DNA of 63,201 nucleotides from Candidatus Avibacteroides excrementipullorum (GCA_018711405.1 DVIH01000017.1:1-63201), one strand, 5' to 3'. Positions 36,500-45,749 are shown, numbered from the stretch's first letter. Notes: generated from the letters alone by a model not told the origin. Numbers and translations: made by a program.

Positions 36500-37084
36500 A
36501 TGAATAACTTCAAAGTCTTAATAAACGGTATAGTCAAGGAGAATCCCACGTTCGTCCTCCTTCTCGGCATGTGCCCCACATTGGGAACCACATCTTCAGC
36601 AATCAACGGCATGGGCATGGGACTTGCCACAGCATTCGTGCTGATATGCTCCAACGTGGCCATATCGGCCATAAAAAACCTGGTGCCCGACATGGTGCGC
36701 ATCCCCGCCTTCGTAGTGGTGATAGCATCGTTCGTGACCGTCCTGCAAATGCTGATGCAGGCATACGTGCCCGACCTGTATGCCAAGCTCGGCCTGTTCA
36801 TCCCGCTCATCGTGGTCAACTGCATCCTGCTGGGACGCGCCGAAGCGTTTGCTTCGAAAAACGGCCCCGTGCCGTCATTCTTTGACGGACTGGGCATCGG
36901 ACTCGGATTCACCATTGCCCTGACGCTGCTCGGAGCCGTAAGGGAACTGCTCGGCACGGGACGCATATTCGACATGCAGGTCTACCCGGAGGAATACGGC
37001 ATGCTCACTTTCGTGCTCGCACCGGGAGCGTTCATCGCCTTAGGCTTCCTCATAGCCATAGTAAACAGACTGAAAAAAGCCTGA
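36500..37084 (+). CDS. rnfE: RnfE, electron-transport complex membrane subunit
   Basis: A 194-aa six-helix membrane protein homologous to NqrD and RnfE. It has the family segments NPTFVLLLGMCPTLGTTSSAINGMGMG (here VLLLGMCPTLGTTSS) and GLGIGLGFTIALTLLGAVRE. With RnfA it forms the inverted-topology pair that coordinates an Fe-S cluster within the membrane; the Cys in GMCPTLG is the conserved one. Confidence 0.96.
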   Translation: MNNFKVLINGIVKENPTFVLLLGMCPTLGTTSSAINGMGMGLATAFVLICSNVAISAIKNLVPDMVRIPAFVVVIASFVTVLQMLMQAYVPDLYAKLGLFIPLIVVNCILLGRAEAFASKNGPVPSFFDGLGIGLGFTIALTLLGAVRELLGTGRIFDMQVYPEEYGMLTFVLAPGAFIALGFLIAIVNRLKKA

Positions 37085-37113
37085 CAGTAACATATAAATA
37101 AAGGAGAACAATT

Positions 37114-37713
37114 ATGGAATACGTACTTATATTTATAACGGCAATATTCGTAAACAACATAGTGCTGTCGCAGTTTCTCGGCATCTGCCCGTTTCTCGGC
37201 GTGTCCAAAAAAGTGGAGACGGCAGCCGGCATGGGCATGGCGGTGGCATTCGTGCTCGTACTGTCCACGCTTGTGACATACCTCATACAGAAACTGCTGC
37301 TCGACCCGTTCGATCTGGGCTACTTGCAGACCATAGCATTCATACTCGTCATAGCGGCTTTGGTGCAGATGGTGGAGATAATACTCAAGAAAGTATCGCC
37401 CGCACTCTATCAAGCATTGGGAGTGTTCCTGCCGCTCATCACCACCAACTGCTGCATACTCGGTGTAGCCATCCTCGTCATACAGAAAGACTTCGACCTG
37501 CTCACCGGAGTCATCTATGCGTTTGCCACAGCACTCGGATTCGCTCTGGCGCTGATAATATTCGCCGGACTGCGCGAACAGCTTGCGCTGGTCAACATCC
37601 CCAAAGGCATGCGCGGCATGTCGATAGCCCTTGTCACGGCAGGCCTGCTGGCTATGGCGTTCATGGGATTTTCGGGCGTGGACAAAGGCCTGCAAACCGC
37701 ACTCGGCATGTAA
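37114..37713 (+). CDS. rnfA: RnfA, electron-transport complex membrane subunit
   Basis: A 199-aa six-helix membrane protein homologous to NqrE and RsxA, the partner of RnfE. The conserved FLGICPFLGVSKKVE and LITTNCCILGVAI segments, with the cluster-ligand cysteines, are present. It is the last gene of the operon and is followed by a terminator. An AAGGAGA Shine-Dalgarno precedes it. Confidence 0.97.
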   Translation: MEYVLIFITAIFVNNIVLSQFLGICPFLGVSKKVETAAGMGMAVAFVLVLSTLVTYLIQKLLLDPFDLGYLQTIAFILVIAALVQMVEIILKKVSPALYQALGVFLPLITTNCCILGVAILVIQKDFDLLTGVIYAFATALGFALALIIFAGLREQLALVNIPKGMRGMSIALVTAGLLAMAFMGFSGVDKGLQTALGM

Positions 37714-37746
37714 ATCGTCCGCAGACCACACACGGTAAAGATACAC

Positions 37747-37785
37747 AAAAGGCTTGTCCGGCGTTCGGGCAAGCCTTTTGATTTT
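37747..37785 (+). terminator. intrinsic terminator of the rnf operon
   Basis: AAAAGGCTTGTCCG (37747-37760) pairs with CGGGCAAGCCTTTT (37766-37779, one G-U pair) around a 5-nt loop, followed by GATTTT. Confidence 0.9.
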
Positions 37786-37810
37786 CAACACCTTCGACAA
37801 GCCTTGAAAA

Positions 37811-37920
37811 GATGTGCGCCATACCTGTCCGGGATGTACGCCATCTTGCCCCGAGATGGCGCACATCCCGGACGAAGATCGAGCCGATCATCGGCAAAGA
37901 TGGCGTACATCCCGAAAAGG
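37811..37920. repeat. 22-bp-period intergenic array E (5 units)
   Basis: Cores begin at 37811 (GATGTGCGCCATA), 37833 (GATGTACGCCATC), 37855 (GATGGCGCACATC), 37877 (GATCGAGCCGATC) and 37899 (GATGGCGTACATC), with spacers CCTGTCCGG, TTGCCCCGA, CCGGACGAA and ATCGGCAAA. Order a, a, a', b, a'. Cores 2 and 5 share the GTAC/GTAC change and are exact inverted copies of each other. Four A residues (37807-37810) precede core 1. It lies between convergent rnfA and the small barrel gene, and is the longest array in the window. Confidence 0.95.
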
Positions 37921-37995
37921 CATAAAAAACAATATCGGGAGACTGCCCCGCTACGGAAACAGTCTCCCGATATCATTAATGCGCTATCCTATATA

Positions 37996-38514
37996 TCAGA
38001 ATGTGTAATAGAAGCCGAATGACAAGCTGCTGGGGCTGAAATCAAGTCCTGAAAGGCTGCTGCCAAACGCATACTTGTCGCGGTAACCCAAGAAACCGTA
38101 TTTGGCCACGAAACCGAAATGCTCTGTAGCATTAATAGCGACTCCCGGCTCGATACCTATCTTCACGCCGTTTTCAGCATCGCCGTAATCCTTGTACTTT
38201 GCAGTCGAAAATCCGAGACTGCCATCGAGGAAAAGCGACATGATGCCTTTTCTAAGATAGGTGAAACGCGCATAAGGATTAATAGAAAAAGCGTTCAAAT
38301 TGGAACCTGCCTCAGGATTCATGTGTGAAAAAGCTATTTCACCGCCGATGCCCCACATATCGTTGAAACTGTATCCCACTTCGGGAGCAATCTCAAAGAT
38401 GTTGACCTTGCTTTCTCCGTCATGAGCGAATGTAAACGAACCGCCCACATACACCTGTGCGCTTGCCACAAGCGCAACAAACGATACCATTACAGATAGA
38501 ATAAATTTTTTCAT
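37996..38514 (-). CDS. small outer-membrane beta-barrel protein
   Basis: A 172-aa protein with a signal peptide (MKKFILSVMVSFVALVASAQ) and eight alternating strands, such as VYVGGSFTFAH, IFEIAPEVGYSF, INPYARFTYLR and LSFGFYYTF. This is the pattern of OmpA-like or opacity-type eight-stranded barrels, and it ends in Phe as barrel proteins do. No periplasmic OmpA domain is attached. Function unknown. It is preceded by an AAGGAGA Shine-Dalgarno and a TATCTTTG -7 box. Confidence 0.85.
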   Translation of the reverse strand: MKKFILSVMVSFVALVASAQVYVGGSFTFAHDGESKVNIFEIAPEVGYSFNDMWGIGGEIAFSHMNPEAGSNLNAFSINPYARFTYLRKGIMSLFLDGSLGFSTAKYKDYGDAENGVKIGIEPGVAINATEHFGFVAKYGFLGYRDKYAFGSSLSGLDFSPSSLSFGFYYTF

Positions 38515-38576
38515 AATAATTCTCCTTTCTTATTTTAAATTGATAAAAGATTGATTCAGCTTTTAGTTTGTAAACG

Positions 38577-38584
38577 CAAAGATA
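38577..38584 (-). promoter_or_regulatory. -7 promoter element of the small barrel gene
   Basis: TATCTTTG on the minus strand lies 62 bp upstream of the ATG at 38514. The remaining 38585-38814 gap holds the upstream region of the TonB receptor gene, including a GACCTTTG box at 38781-38788. Confidence 0.5.
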
Positions 38585-38814
38585 TGCATAATTCAATCAC
38601 AAAACACATCTGAAACGATATTTTGACCTCCCGAAACAAATAATACCGCCTATATATACGAAAGAGGACACGACATATCCGTTTTGGAACATCCCTGCCA
38701 TCCCGGCGGTGAAACACATTTGTAATGAAAATGTATCCGAATCGTATAAAATACGACTTAACTATGTAACAAAGAAAGAAGACCTTTGCAGCGGAAACAA
38801 AAAGATAAGAAAAG

Positions 38815-41601
38815 ATGAAATCAAGACTATTGACATTTACGCTATTTTGCTTTTTAGCTTACGTCTCGGCAGCTGCCATCAACATCAAGGGCAGGGTAAC
38901 AGACAAGTCGACCAAAGAACCTCTCATAGGGGCCACAGTGATGATAGAAGGCACCACGCACGGAGTGACCACCGACTGGGACGGATACTTTGAGATAGAA
39001 TCGGAAGAAAACACTTGCATACTCAAAATACAATACGTCTCATACGCAACAGTCACCATAAAGGTAACCGCAGAGACTGCCGGGGAGGAGCTCGCGATTG
39101 AGTTGGAGCCCGAGCAGTTGGAGTTACAGGAAGTTATGGTGACTGCACAGGCAAGGAGGAACACAGAGGCGTCGCTCATCAATGCAGCCAGACAAAGCCT
39201 GGTGGTGCAAAGCGGAGTCTCGGCGCAACAAATCAAAAAGACACAAGACAGCAATGCATCGGAAGTGATAAAACGAGTGCCAGGCATAAGCATCATAGAC
39301 GACAAGTTTGTCATGGTCAGAGGACTCGCACAAAGATACAACAATGTATGGATCAACGGCAGCGCGGTGCCGAGCACCGAAGCCGACTCCAGAGCATTCT
39401 CATTTGACATCATCCCCTCATCGCAACTCGACAACATGATGATTATAAAATCTCCGGCACCGGAATATCCGGCAGACTTCAGCGGAGGATTCATACTCAT
39501 AAACACCAAAGACATCCCGTCGGAAAACTCTTTCTCGGTATCGGTAGGCGGAGGCATCAACGATGCCACACACTTCAGCGACTTCTTCTACAACAAACGC
39601 AGCGGCACCGACTTCTTGGGCTTTGACAACGGACTGAGAAGCCTGCACGGAGGCATAGGAGCGAAACTGAGACCCATAGCCGGAACGGGAACAGACCTGC
39701 TCGGCAACGGACTGAACAACGACTGGAGGGTGAGAAAGATGAAGCCTGTGGCCAACGCATCTTTCAGCATAGGCGTGAACAGATTCTGGGAAAACGAAAG
39801 CGGACGTAAGATAGCCTTGCTCGGAGCTTTGAACTACAGCGACTCGTACCAGTCCTTCACCGACATGGAAAACTCCATGTACGGAGCATACGACGAGACC
39901 CACGACCAGAGCAACTACCTGAGAAAAAGCACCGACGACCAGTACAACCACAACAACCGGGTGGGAGCCATGCTCAACCTCACATTCGTGCCGGTCAACA
40001 ACAATAACCGCTTCGAGCTGAAAAACATATTCAACCAGATAGGCAAAGACCGCTACACATACCGCAGCGGCATATCGGCTCAAAGCAACCTGGAAGAAAG
40101 CGCGGAATATTATTACAGCAGCCGCACCACATACAACGGACAGTTCACGGCAAAACATCTCTTTGACGACAACAGGCTCAACTGGAACGTGGGTTACGCA
40201 TACGCCAACCGCAACCTGCCTGACAGACGCAGGTATCTCATCGACAACGCACTCGAAAGCAGCCGTCTGGGACTGACCACAGGCAATGACATAAACAGGG
40301 AGTTCACCAAGCTCAACGAACATATATTCTCCGCCAACCTCAACTACGAAAGACAGTTTGCCATAGGCAGCATACAGCCCACCGTCAAAGCCGGAGCATA
40401 CGGAGAATACAGGACAAGAGACTACAAGACCAGAAGTTTCATCTACAACTGGAACACCTCTTCCAACAGCCTGCCGCAAGGCTTCAGATACATGGACATA
40501 CCCACCGAACTGATGGACGAGTCAAACTACGGCGCGGACAAGCTCTATCTGCTCGAAGAAGTGAAGATGAGAAACGACTACAGCGGAGACAACATGCTCG
40601 GCGCGGCATACGCGGCAATCAACCTGCCGTTCGGGAAATTCAACGTCTACGCCGGACTGAGATTTGAACACAATACGATGAAACTGACGAGCAACACAAG
40701 AGACTATGAGGTGAGCCTGCTGGACAAGTACTACCGCAACAACGACATATTCCCGTCGGTGAACGCCACATACAAGCTGAACGACAAGCACCAGCTGCGT
40801 CTGGCCTACGGCAAATCGGTGAACAGACCGGAATTCAGGGAAGTGTCATCATCGGTATTCTATGACTTCGACCTGGCCAGCAACGTGCAAGGTAACCCCG
40901 ACCTGAAGTCATGCTATGTGCACAACCTCGACTTCAGATACGAACTCTACACCGCACCGGGAGAACAGATAAGCATAGCTGCCTTCTTCAAGCACTTTGC
41001 CGACCCCATAGAATGGACATACACCGTGACCGGAGGCACAGACATGGTCTATTCATACCAGAACGCGGACAAAGCCATAAGCTACGGCATAGAAGTGGAC
41101 ATAAAGAAAAACCTCGACTTCATGGGCATGAAAGACTTCACTCTGCTCTTCAACGGGTCACTCATAAAGAGCAAAGTAATGTTCTCCAATGACCCCCTCC
41201 AAAAAGACAGACCGATGCAGGGACAGTCTCCCTACCTCATCAATGCAGGACTGTTCTACCAGCATCCTGAGACACAGTGGAGCGCAAGCGTCCTTTACAA
41301 CAGGATAGGAAAAAGACTCGTGGGAGTGGGACGAAGCATGGGCACTAGCAACGATGACATAGTAAACATCCCCGACTCATACGAAATGCCGCGCAACACC
41401 ATAGACATCAACGTGGGCAAAAACTTCGGAGACCATTGGGAACTGAAATTCGGCATCCGCGACCTGCTGGCAGAAAAGGCATATTTCAAGCAGTTTGCCG
41501 ATGTGGAACTGAACGATGGAAGCAAAAAGAAAATAGAAGAAATAAACAAATGCTTCAATCCGGGCAGGACATTCAATCTGAGCGTAAGTTTCAAATTCTA
41601 A
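38815..41601 (+). CDS. TonB-dependent outer-membrane receptor with CarbopepD-like domain
   Basis: A 928-aa receptor. Signal peptide to about residue 20, then a carboxypeptidase-regulatory-like domain (IKGRVTDKSTKEPLIGATV, about 22-110). A plug follows (SEVIKRVPGISIIDDKFVMV, RAFSFDIIPSSQLDNMMI, YPADFSGGFILINTK) and then the barrel, ending in FNLSVSFKF. The FSFDIIPSS and KSPAPEYP segments mark a TonB subfamily that commonly occurs beside the beta-helix lipoprotein found here 39 bp downstream. No SusD partner is present. The substrate is unknown. Confidence 0.9.
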   Translation: MKSRLLTFTLFCFLAYVSAAAINIKGRVTDKSTKEPLIGATVMIEGTTHGVTTDWDGYFEIESEENTCILKIQYVSYATVTIKVTAETAGEELAIELEPEQLELQEVMVTAQARRNTEASLINAARQSLVVQSGVSAQQIKKTQDSNASEVIKRVPGISIIDDKFVMVRGLAQRYNNVWINGSAVPSTEADSRAFSFDIIPSSQLDNMMIIKSPAPEYPADFSGGFILINTKDIPSENSFSVSVGGGINDATHFSDFFYNKRSGTDFLGFDNGLRSLHGGIGAKLRPIAGTGTDLLGNGLNNDWRVRKMKPVANASFSIGVNRFWENESGRKIALLGALNYSDSYQSFTDMENSMYGAYDETHDQSNYLRKSTDDQYNHNNRVGAMLNLTFVPVNNNNRFELKNIFNQIGKDRYTYRSGISAQSNLEESAEYYYSSRTTYNGQFTAKHLFDDNRLNWNVGYAYANRNLPDRRRYLIDNALESSRLGLTTGNDINREFTKLNEHIFSANLNYERQFAIGSIQPTVKAGAYGEYRTRDYKTRSFIYNWNTSSNSLPQGFRYMDIPTELMDESNYGADKLYLLEEVKMRNDYSGDNMLGAAYAAINLPFGKFNVYAGLRFEHNTMKLTSNTRDYEVSLLDKYYRNNDIFPSVNATYKLNDKHQLRLAYGKSVNRPEFREVSSSVFYDFDLASNVQGNPDLKSCYVHNLDFRYELYTAPGEQISIAAFFKHFADPIEWTYTVTGGTDMVYSYQNADKAISYGIEVDIKKNLDFMGMKDFTLLFNGSLIKSKVMFSNDPLQKDRPMQGQSPYLINAGLFYQHPETQWSASVLYNRIGKRLVGVGRSMGTSNDDIVNIPDSYEMPRNTIDINVGKNFGDHWELKFGIRDLLAEKAYFKQFADVELNDGSKKKIEEINKCFNPGRTFNLSVSFKF

Positions 41602-41640
41602 AAAATAAAGAAAACCAATATCAACTAATTTAATCGTAAT

Positions 41641-43173
41641 ATGGAAAAAAGAAAATTGAACTTGTTTGGTTACGGATGCCTCATGGCACTCTGCCTCACG
41701 GCATTCACATCGTGTGAAGATGAAGGCGGAAACGAAAACGGCGATGACTACAACTGGGGCATCGATGGTGGCATCAGATCGTGCGACAACATCGTATTCG
41801 AAGGCAACTGCATCGGTAACGGCGACCAGGAACTGGTATTCAAAGGAAAACAGACTATCGCAAAAGGCACATACCTGCTCAAAGGATGGGTATATGTAGG
41901 AGAAGGCTCCGAACTCACCATAGAACCGGGTACCATCATCAAAGGCGACAAGCAGACAAAAGCTGCCCTGATAGTGGAACCGGGAGGAAAACTATTCGCA
42001 CAAGGCACCAAAGACGAACCCATAGTATTCACCTCTGAAGAACCTGCCGGACAACGCAAACCCGGTGACTGGGGCGGACTCATCATCTGCGGAAAAGCAA
42101 GGAACAACCAGAACGAAATGCAGATAGAAGGCGGTCCGAGAACCAAACACGGAGGCAACGATGATGCCGACAACTCGGGCGTGATAAGCTATGTCAGAGT
42201 AGAGTTTGCAGGATATCCGTTTGAAAAAGACAAAGAAATAAACGGTGTCACATTCGGCTCCATAGGCAGCGGCACAAAGATAGACCACATACAAGTATCG
42301 TACTCCAACGATGACTCATTCGAATGGTTCGGCGGAAAAGCAGATGCGAAATACCTCATTGCCTACAAAGGATGGGACGATGATTTCGATACAGACAACG
42401 GATTCTCCGGACATGTGCAGTACGGACTTGTTGTCCGCGACCCGAAACTGGCCGACACATCACAGTCCAACGGATTCGAGTCTGACAACTGCGCCGATGG
42501 TGCAACGGTAGACCCGTACACCACAGCAGTATTCAGCAACATCACATTCATCGGTCCTAAAGAAGGCGCGGCAGACTTCCAGAACACAACAGACTACATA
42601 AACGGAGGCTCTTACAACCCGAACAACGGTTCCGCTCTCGGAAGGTTCCAGTCTGCCATGCAGATCCGCCGCAGCAGCCGCCTGAACTGTTTCAACTCCA
42701 TAGCAGTAGGCTTCCCCATCGGACTTATACTCGATGGCGAGAAAGGAAACACACAGCAGATGGCCCAGGAAGGCAACCTGAAACTCCAGAATCTCTGGTT
42801 TGCCAACATGGACATACTCGGCAGCGATGCGAACAAACTCTATGAAGATGTTCTCGTCACAGGATATGACGCAGACAAACAGCCCATCAAAGACGAGACA
42901 CAACCGTCATTCTCCTCCACATTCTTCAGCGCACAGGCAGGAAACAAGAGCGTAAGCAAAGACGAACTGGCATTGACCGGAGCCAACACTATAGAAGGAT
43001 TGAACGTTAACTTCAAGCCTCAGGCAGGAAGCGGAGTGCTCAACGCAGCATCTTTCAGCGATGAAGCTCTCCAGGAAGGATTCGACCAGGTATCTTACAT
43101 AGGTGCATTCGATGAATCGGCCGAATGGCTGGAAGGATGGACAAACTTCGATCCTAACAACACGCAATATTGA
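41641..43173 (+). CDS. beta-helix surface lipoprotein paired with the TonB receptor
   Basis: A 510-aa lipoprotein with lipobox LTAFTSC (Cys near residue 25) and an acidic Asn/Gly-rich tether. It is made of parallel beta-helix style turns: LKGWVYVGEGSELTIEPGTIIKG (here YVGEGSELTIEPGTIIKG), AALIVEPGGKLFAQGTKDEP, GVTFGSIGSGTKIDHIQVSYS and DDSFEWFGGKADAKYLIAYKG. Homologues are sometimes mislabelled multidrug transporters, but there are no membrane helices. It probably acts with the upstream TonB receptor as a surface ligand-binding partner (inference from position). Confidence 0.8.
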   Translation: MEKRKLNLFGYGCLMALCLTAFTSCEDEGGNENGDDYNWGIDGGIRSCDNIVFEGNCIGNGDQELVFKGKQTIAKGTYLLKGWVYVGEGSELTIEPGTIIKGDKQTKAALIVEPGGKLFAQGTKDEPIVFTSEEPAGQRKPGDWGGLIICGKARNNQNEMQIEGGPRTKHGGNDDADNSGVISYVRVEFAGYPFEKDKEINGVTFGSIGSGTKIDHIQVSYSNDDSFEWFGGKADAKYLIAYKGWDDDFDTDNGFSGHVQYGLVVRDPKLADTSQSNGFESDNCADGATVDPYTTAVFSNITFIGPKEGAADFQNTTDYINGGSYNPNNGSALGRFQSAMQIRRSSRLNCFNSIAVGFPIGLILDGEKGNTQQMAQEGNLKLQNLWFANMDILGSDANKLYEDVLVTGYDADKQPIKDETQPSFSSTFFSAQAGNKSVSKDELALTGANTIEGLNVNFKPQAGSGVLNAASFSDEALQEGFDQVSYIGAFDESAEWLEGWTNFDPNNTQY

Positions 43174-43235
43174 TCTCTTAACTTCGGGTCTGTTCATCGG
43201 ACTGATTAAATATTTTTATTATCTTTTTGCTTCAG

Positions 43236-43257
43236 GGGCGGGACGCATGTTCCGCCC
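43236..43257. repeat. GC-rich hairpin after the lipoprotein gene
   Basis: GGGCGGGAC (43236-43244) pairs with GTTCCGCCC (43249-43257) around GCAT. There is no T-run on the plus strand. The same arms recur in the terminator at 45002-45041. Confidence 0.6.
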
Positions 43258-43374
43258 TAAAGCATTTCACTGGGAAACAGAGACACCCCGCCGCTTCCCG
43301 GCCGCCTTACCCCCTTCCAAACAGAAAAACTGTTAAATATTTACCGCTAAAAAGAGTGGAAAACCATTTATCGC

Positions 43375-43382
43375 TATATTTG
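43375..43382 (+). promoter_or_regulatory. -7 promoter element of rsmI
   Basis: TATATTTG fits TAnnTTTG and lies 26 bp upstream of the rsmI ATG. Confidence 0.5.
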
Positions 43383-43408
43383 TCATTAATAACAAAGACA
43401 GCATAGAC

Positions 43409-44128
43409 ATGGCTAAACTATATTTGGTTCCGACGCCTGTGGGCAATCTCGAAGACATGACATTCAGAGCTGTAGAAACTCTGAAAAAGGCCGATCTGGT
43501 CCTTGCCGAAGACACAAGGACATCGGGCAACCTCATGAAACATTTCGAGATAAAAAACCAGATGCTGTCTCACCACAAGTTCAACGAACACGGCACCACA
43601 GACGGCATAGTGAAACGCATACTGGGCGGTCAGACCATTGCCCTCGTCAGCGATGCGGGTACTCCCGCCATATCAGATCCGGGCTTTCTGCTCGTCAGGG
43701 AATGCGTCAAAGCAGGAATAGAGGTGGAATGCCTGCCCGGCCCCACGGCATTCGTCCCCGCACTGGTCGACTCAGGCTTGCCGTGCGACAGGTTCTGCTT
43801 CGAGGGATTCCTGCCGCAAAAGAAAGGCCGCGCCACAAGGCTCAACGCACTTGCCGAAGAGCAACGCACCATGATATTCTACGAATCGCCATTCAGGCTT
43901 GTAAAGACATTGGAACAGTTTGCCGCCCATTTCGGAGAAGACAGACAATGCTCGGTATCGAGGGAAATATCAAAGATACACGAAGAGACGGTAAGAGGCA
44001 CAGTCAAGGAACTGATAGAGCATTTCACAGCCAAACCACCTAAAGGCGAAATCGTAATAATCCTGGCGGGCAAGGAAGAAACGGTAAAAAAGAAGTGTAA
44101 TGAACAAATAAAAACAGAACAATCATGA
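43409..44128 (+). CDS. rsmI: RsmI, 16S rRNA (cytidine-1402-2'-O)-methyltransferase
   Basis: SAM-dependent methyltransferase of the tetrapyrrole-methylase fold that modifies C1402 in the ribosomal P site. It has 239 aa. Family motifs are LYLVPTPVGNLEDMTFRAVE, LAEDTRTSGNLMKHF, ALVSDAGTPAISDPGFLLV, LPGPTAFVPALVDSGLP and FYESPFRLVKTL. Its TGA overlaps the ATG of the following lipoprotein gene by 4 bp. Confidence 0.97.
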   Translation: MAKLYLVPTPVGNLEDMTFRAVETLKKADLVLAEDTRTSGNLMKHFEIKNQMLSHHKFNEHGTTDGIVKRILGGQTIALVSDAGTPAISDPGFLLVRECVKAGIEVECLPGPTAFVPALVDSGLPCDRFCFEGFLPQKKGRATRLNALAEEQRTMIFYESPFRLVKTLEQFAAHFGEDRQCSVSREISKIHEETVRGTVKELIEHFTAKPPKGEIVIILAGKEETVKKKCNEQIKTEQS

Positions 44129-44970
44129 AAAAGAACCTATTTATCTTATGCGCATGTGTGCTGATGATCACAGCATGCGACAACGGAAAGACAAGCAAGG
44201 CTGTACAGGAAAGAGACTCGCTCATGAGCGTGCTCAATCAGAGAGACATGGAGATGGATGAGATGTTTGCCACACTCAACTCCATACAGGACGGCTTCAA
44301 CCAAATCAACGAAGCGGAAGGCAGAGTGAACCTGGCATCGGGCGAAAACTCCCTGACCGGCAGAGAAAAACTGGAGAGCGACATGAACTTCATCATCAAC
44401 AAGCTCGCCGAAAACAAGGCACAAATAGAAAAGCTGCAAAAACAAATCAACAGCAATGCCATCAACTCCAAAGAGCTGAAAAAGACTGTGGAGAAACTGA
44501 CAAAGGAACTTCAGGAAAAAAGCGCGCAAATCGTGGAACTGCAAAAAGAACTTGACGCCAAGAACATACACATAGCACAGCTCGACAGTACGATAAACGT
44601 GCTCAACGAAGACATCAATACCCTGAAAAGCGAAAGCGAGACCAAAGACAAGATAGTCGATGCGCAGGACAAGATGATAAACAAGGCATGGTATGTGTTC
44701 GGCACCAAAAAGGAACTGAAAAACCACAAGATACTCGATGACGGAGAAGCCCTCAAAAACGGAGACTTCGACAAAGAATACTTCACCGAAATAGACATAC
44801 GCGATGTAAAGGAAATACCGCTCGTATCAAAGAGGGTATCGGTCAAGACCACACACCCGGAAGGCTCATACGAACTGAAGAAAGACAACAAGGGACAATA
44901 CGTGCTCGTGATACTCGATGCAAACAAATTCTGGAGCGTATCCAGATATCTTGTAGTGCAGGTGAGATGA
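44125..44970 (+). CDS. coiled-coil lipoprotein of unknown function
   Basis: A 281-aa lipoprotein with lipobox LMITAC (Cys near residue 18). Residues about 25-190 are almost entirely heptad-like coiled coil (ELQEKSAQIVELQKELDAK, IAQLDSTINVLNEDI). A compact C-terminal domain follows (AWYVFGTKKELKNHKIL to KFWSVSRYLVVQVR). Bacteroidales genomes carry similar proteins annotated only as hypothetical. It is translationally coupled to rsmI and ends before a strong terminator. Confidence 0.8.
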   Translation: MKKNLFILCACVLMITACDNGKTSKAVQERDSLMSVLNQRDMEMDEMFATLNSIQDGFNQINEAEGRVNLASGENSLTGREKLESDMNFIINKLAENKAQIEKLQKQINSNAINSKELKKTVEKLTKELQEKSAQIVELQKELDAKNIHIAQLDSTINVLNEDINTLKSESETKDKIVDAQDKMINKAWYVFGTKKELKNHKILDDGEALKNGDFDKEYFTEIDIRDVKEIPLVSKRVSVKTTHPEGSYELKKDNKGQYVLVILDANKFWSVSRYLVVQVR

Positions 44971-45001
44971 AAAACGTGTGACATAACATAACATGCAGAA
45001 C

Positions 45002-45041
45002 GGGGCGGGACAGCGTGAAAGACGTTCCGCCCCTGATTTTT
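45002..45041 (+). terminator. intrinsic terminator after the coiled-coil lipoprotein gene
   Basis: GGGGCGGGAC (45002-45011) pairs with GTTCCGCCCC (45024-45033) and is followed by TGATTTTT. Because it precedes the next gene, it argues that the HAD gene starts at 45051 and not at the in-frame codon at 45015 inside the hairpin. Confidence 0.85.
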
Positions 45042-45050
45042 ACCGCCGCA

Positions 45051-45749
45051 ATGAAAACATACAGAAACATATTTTTCGACCTCGATGACACCCTGTGGGA
45101 CTTCTCGCGCAACTCCAGAGAAGTGTACGAAAAGCTGTTCCACAAATACGGCTACGACAGATGGTTCGACTCGTTCGACCGCTATTACACCCTGTACAAG
45201 GAAGGCAACGACATGCTCTGGGACAAATACGGGAAAGGCGAAATAGACAAGGCAGAACTGAACCGGTTGCGCTTCGCATACCCGTTCCGCCTGTCAGGAC
45301 AGGACGATGGCGGCACGGCAGAAAGATTCTGCGCCGAAAGCCTGGAAATGATGAAACATCAGCCGCACGCGGTGGAGGGGGCAAAAGAACTGCTTGCCTA
45401 CCTCAAAGACAAAGGCTACAGACTTTTCATCATCTCCAACGGATTCAGGGAACTGCAAAGCGCGAAACTACATGCTGCCGGACTCGACGGTTTCTTCTCG
45501 AAAGTGATACTCTCGGAAGACATCATGATACACAAACCCGACAAGGCCATTTTCCACTTTGCCCTCTCGGCCACGCAGTCAATGCCGGCACAGTCGGTCA
45601 TGATAGGCGACAATTTCGACACCGACATAACCGGAGCGCGAAATGCAGGCATAGACCAGATATTTTTCAACAGGAAAAGCATAGAAAAGCCCTCATTCAC
45701 ACCCACATACACAGTAGGCCGGCTGACTGAGATAGAAGCCATCCTGTGA
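45051..45749 (+). CDS. YjjG-type HAD nucleotidase
   Basis: HAD-superfamily phosphatase of the YjjG (noncanonical pyrimidine nucleotidase) group, 232 aa. Motif I is FFDLDDTLWDF with the nucleophile Asp; motif II is FIISNG; motif III Lys lies in HKPDKAIF; motif IV is MIGDNFDTDITGARNAG. The helical cap lies at about residues 20-95. YjjG dephosphorylates noncanonical dUMP/TMP-type nucleotides; the exact substrate here is inferred from family resemblance only. Confidence 0.9.
   Translation: MKTYRNIFFDLDDTLWDFSRNSREVYEKLFHKYGYDRWFDSFDRYYTLYKEGNDMLWDKYGKGEIDKAELNRLRFAYPFRLSGQDDGGTAERFCAESLEMMKHQPHAVEGAKELLAYLKDKGYRLFIISNGFRELQSAKLHAAGLDGFFSKVILSEDIMIHKPDKAIFHFALSATQSMPAQSVMIGDNFDTDITGARNAGIDQIFFNRKSIEKPSFTPTYTVGRLTEIEAIL

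Noticed and set aside
41641-43173. Annotation of the beta-helix lipoprotein as a multidrug transporter.
   Set aside because: The protein has a lipobox and beta-helix repeats and no membrane helices beyond the signal peptide, so a transporter label is not supported.
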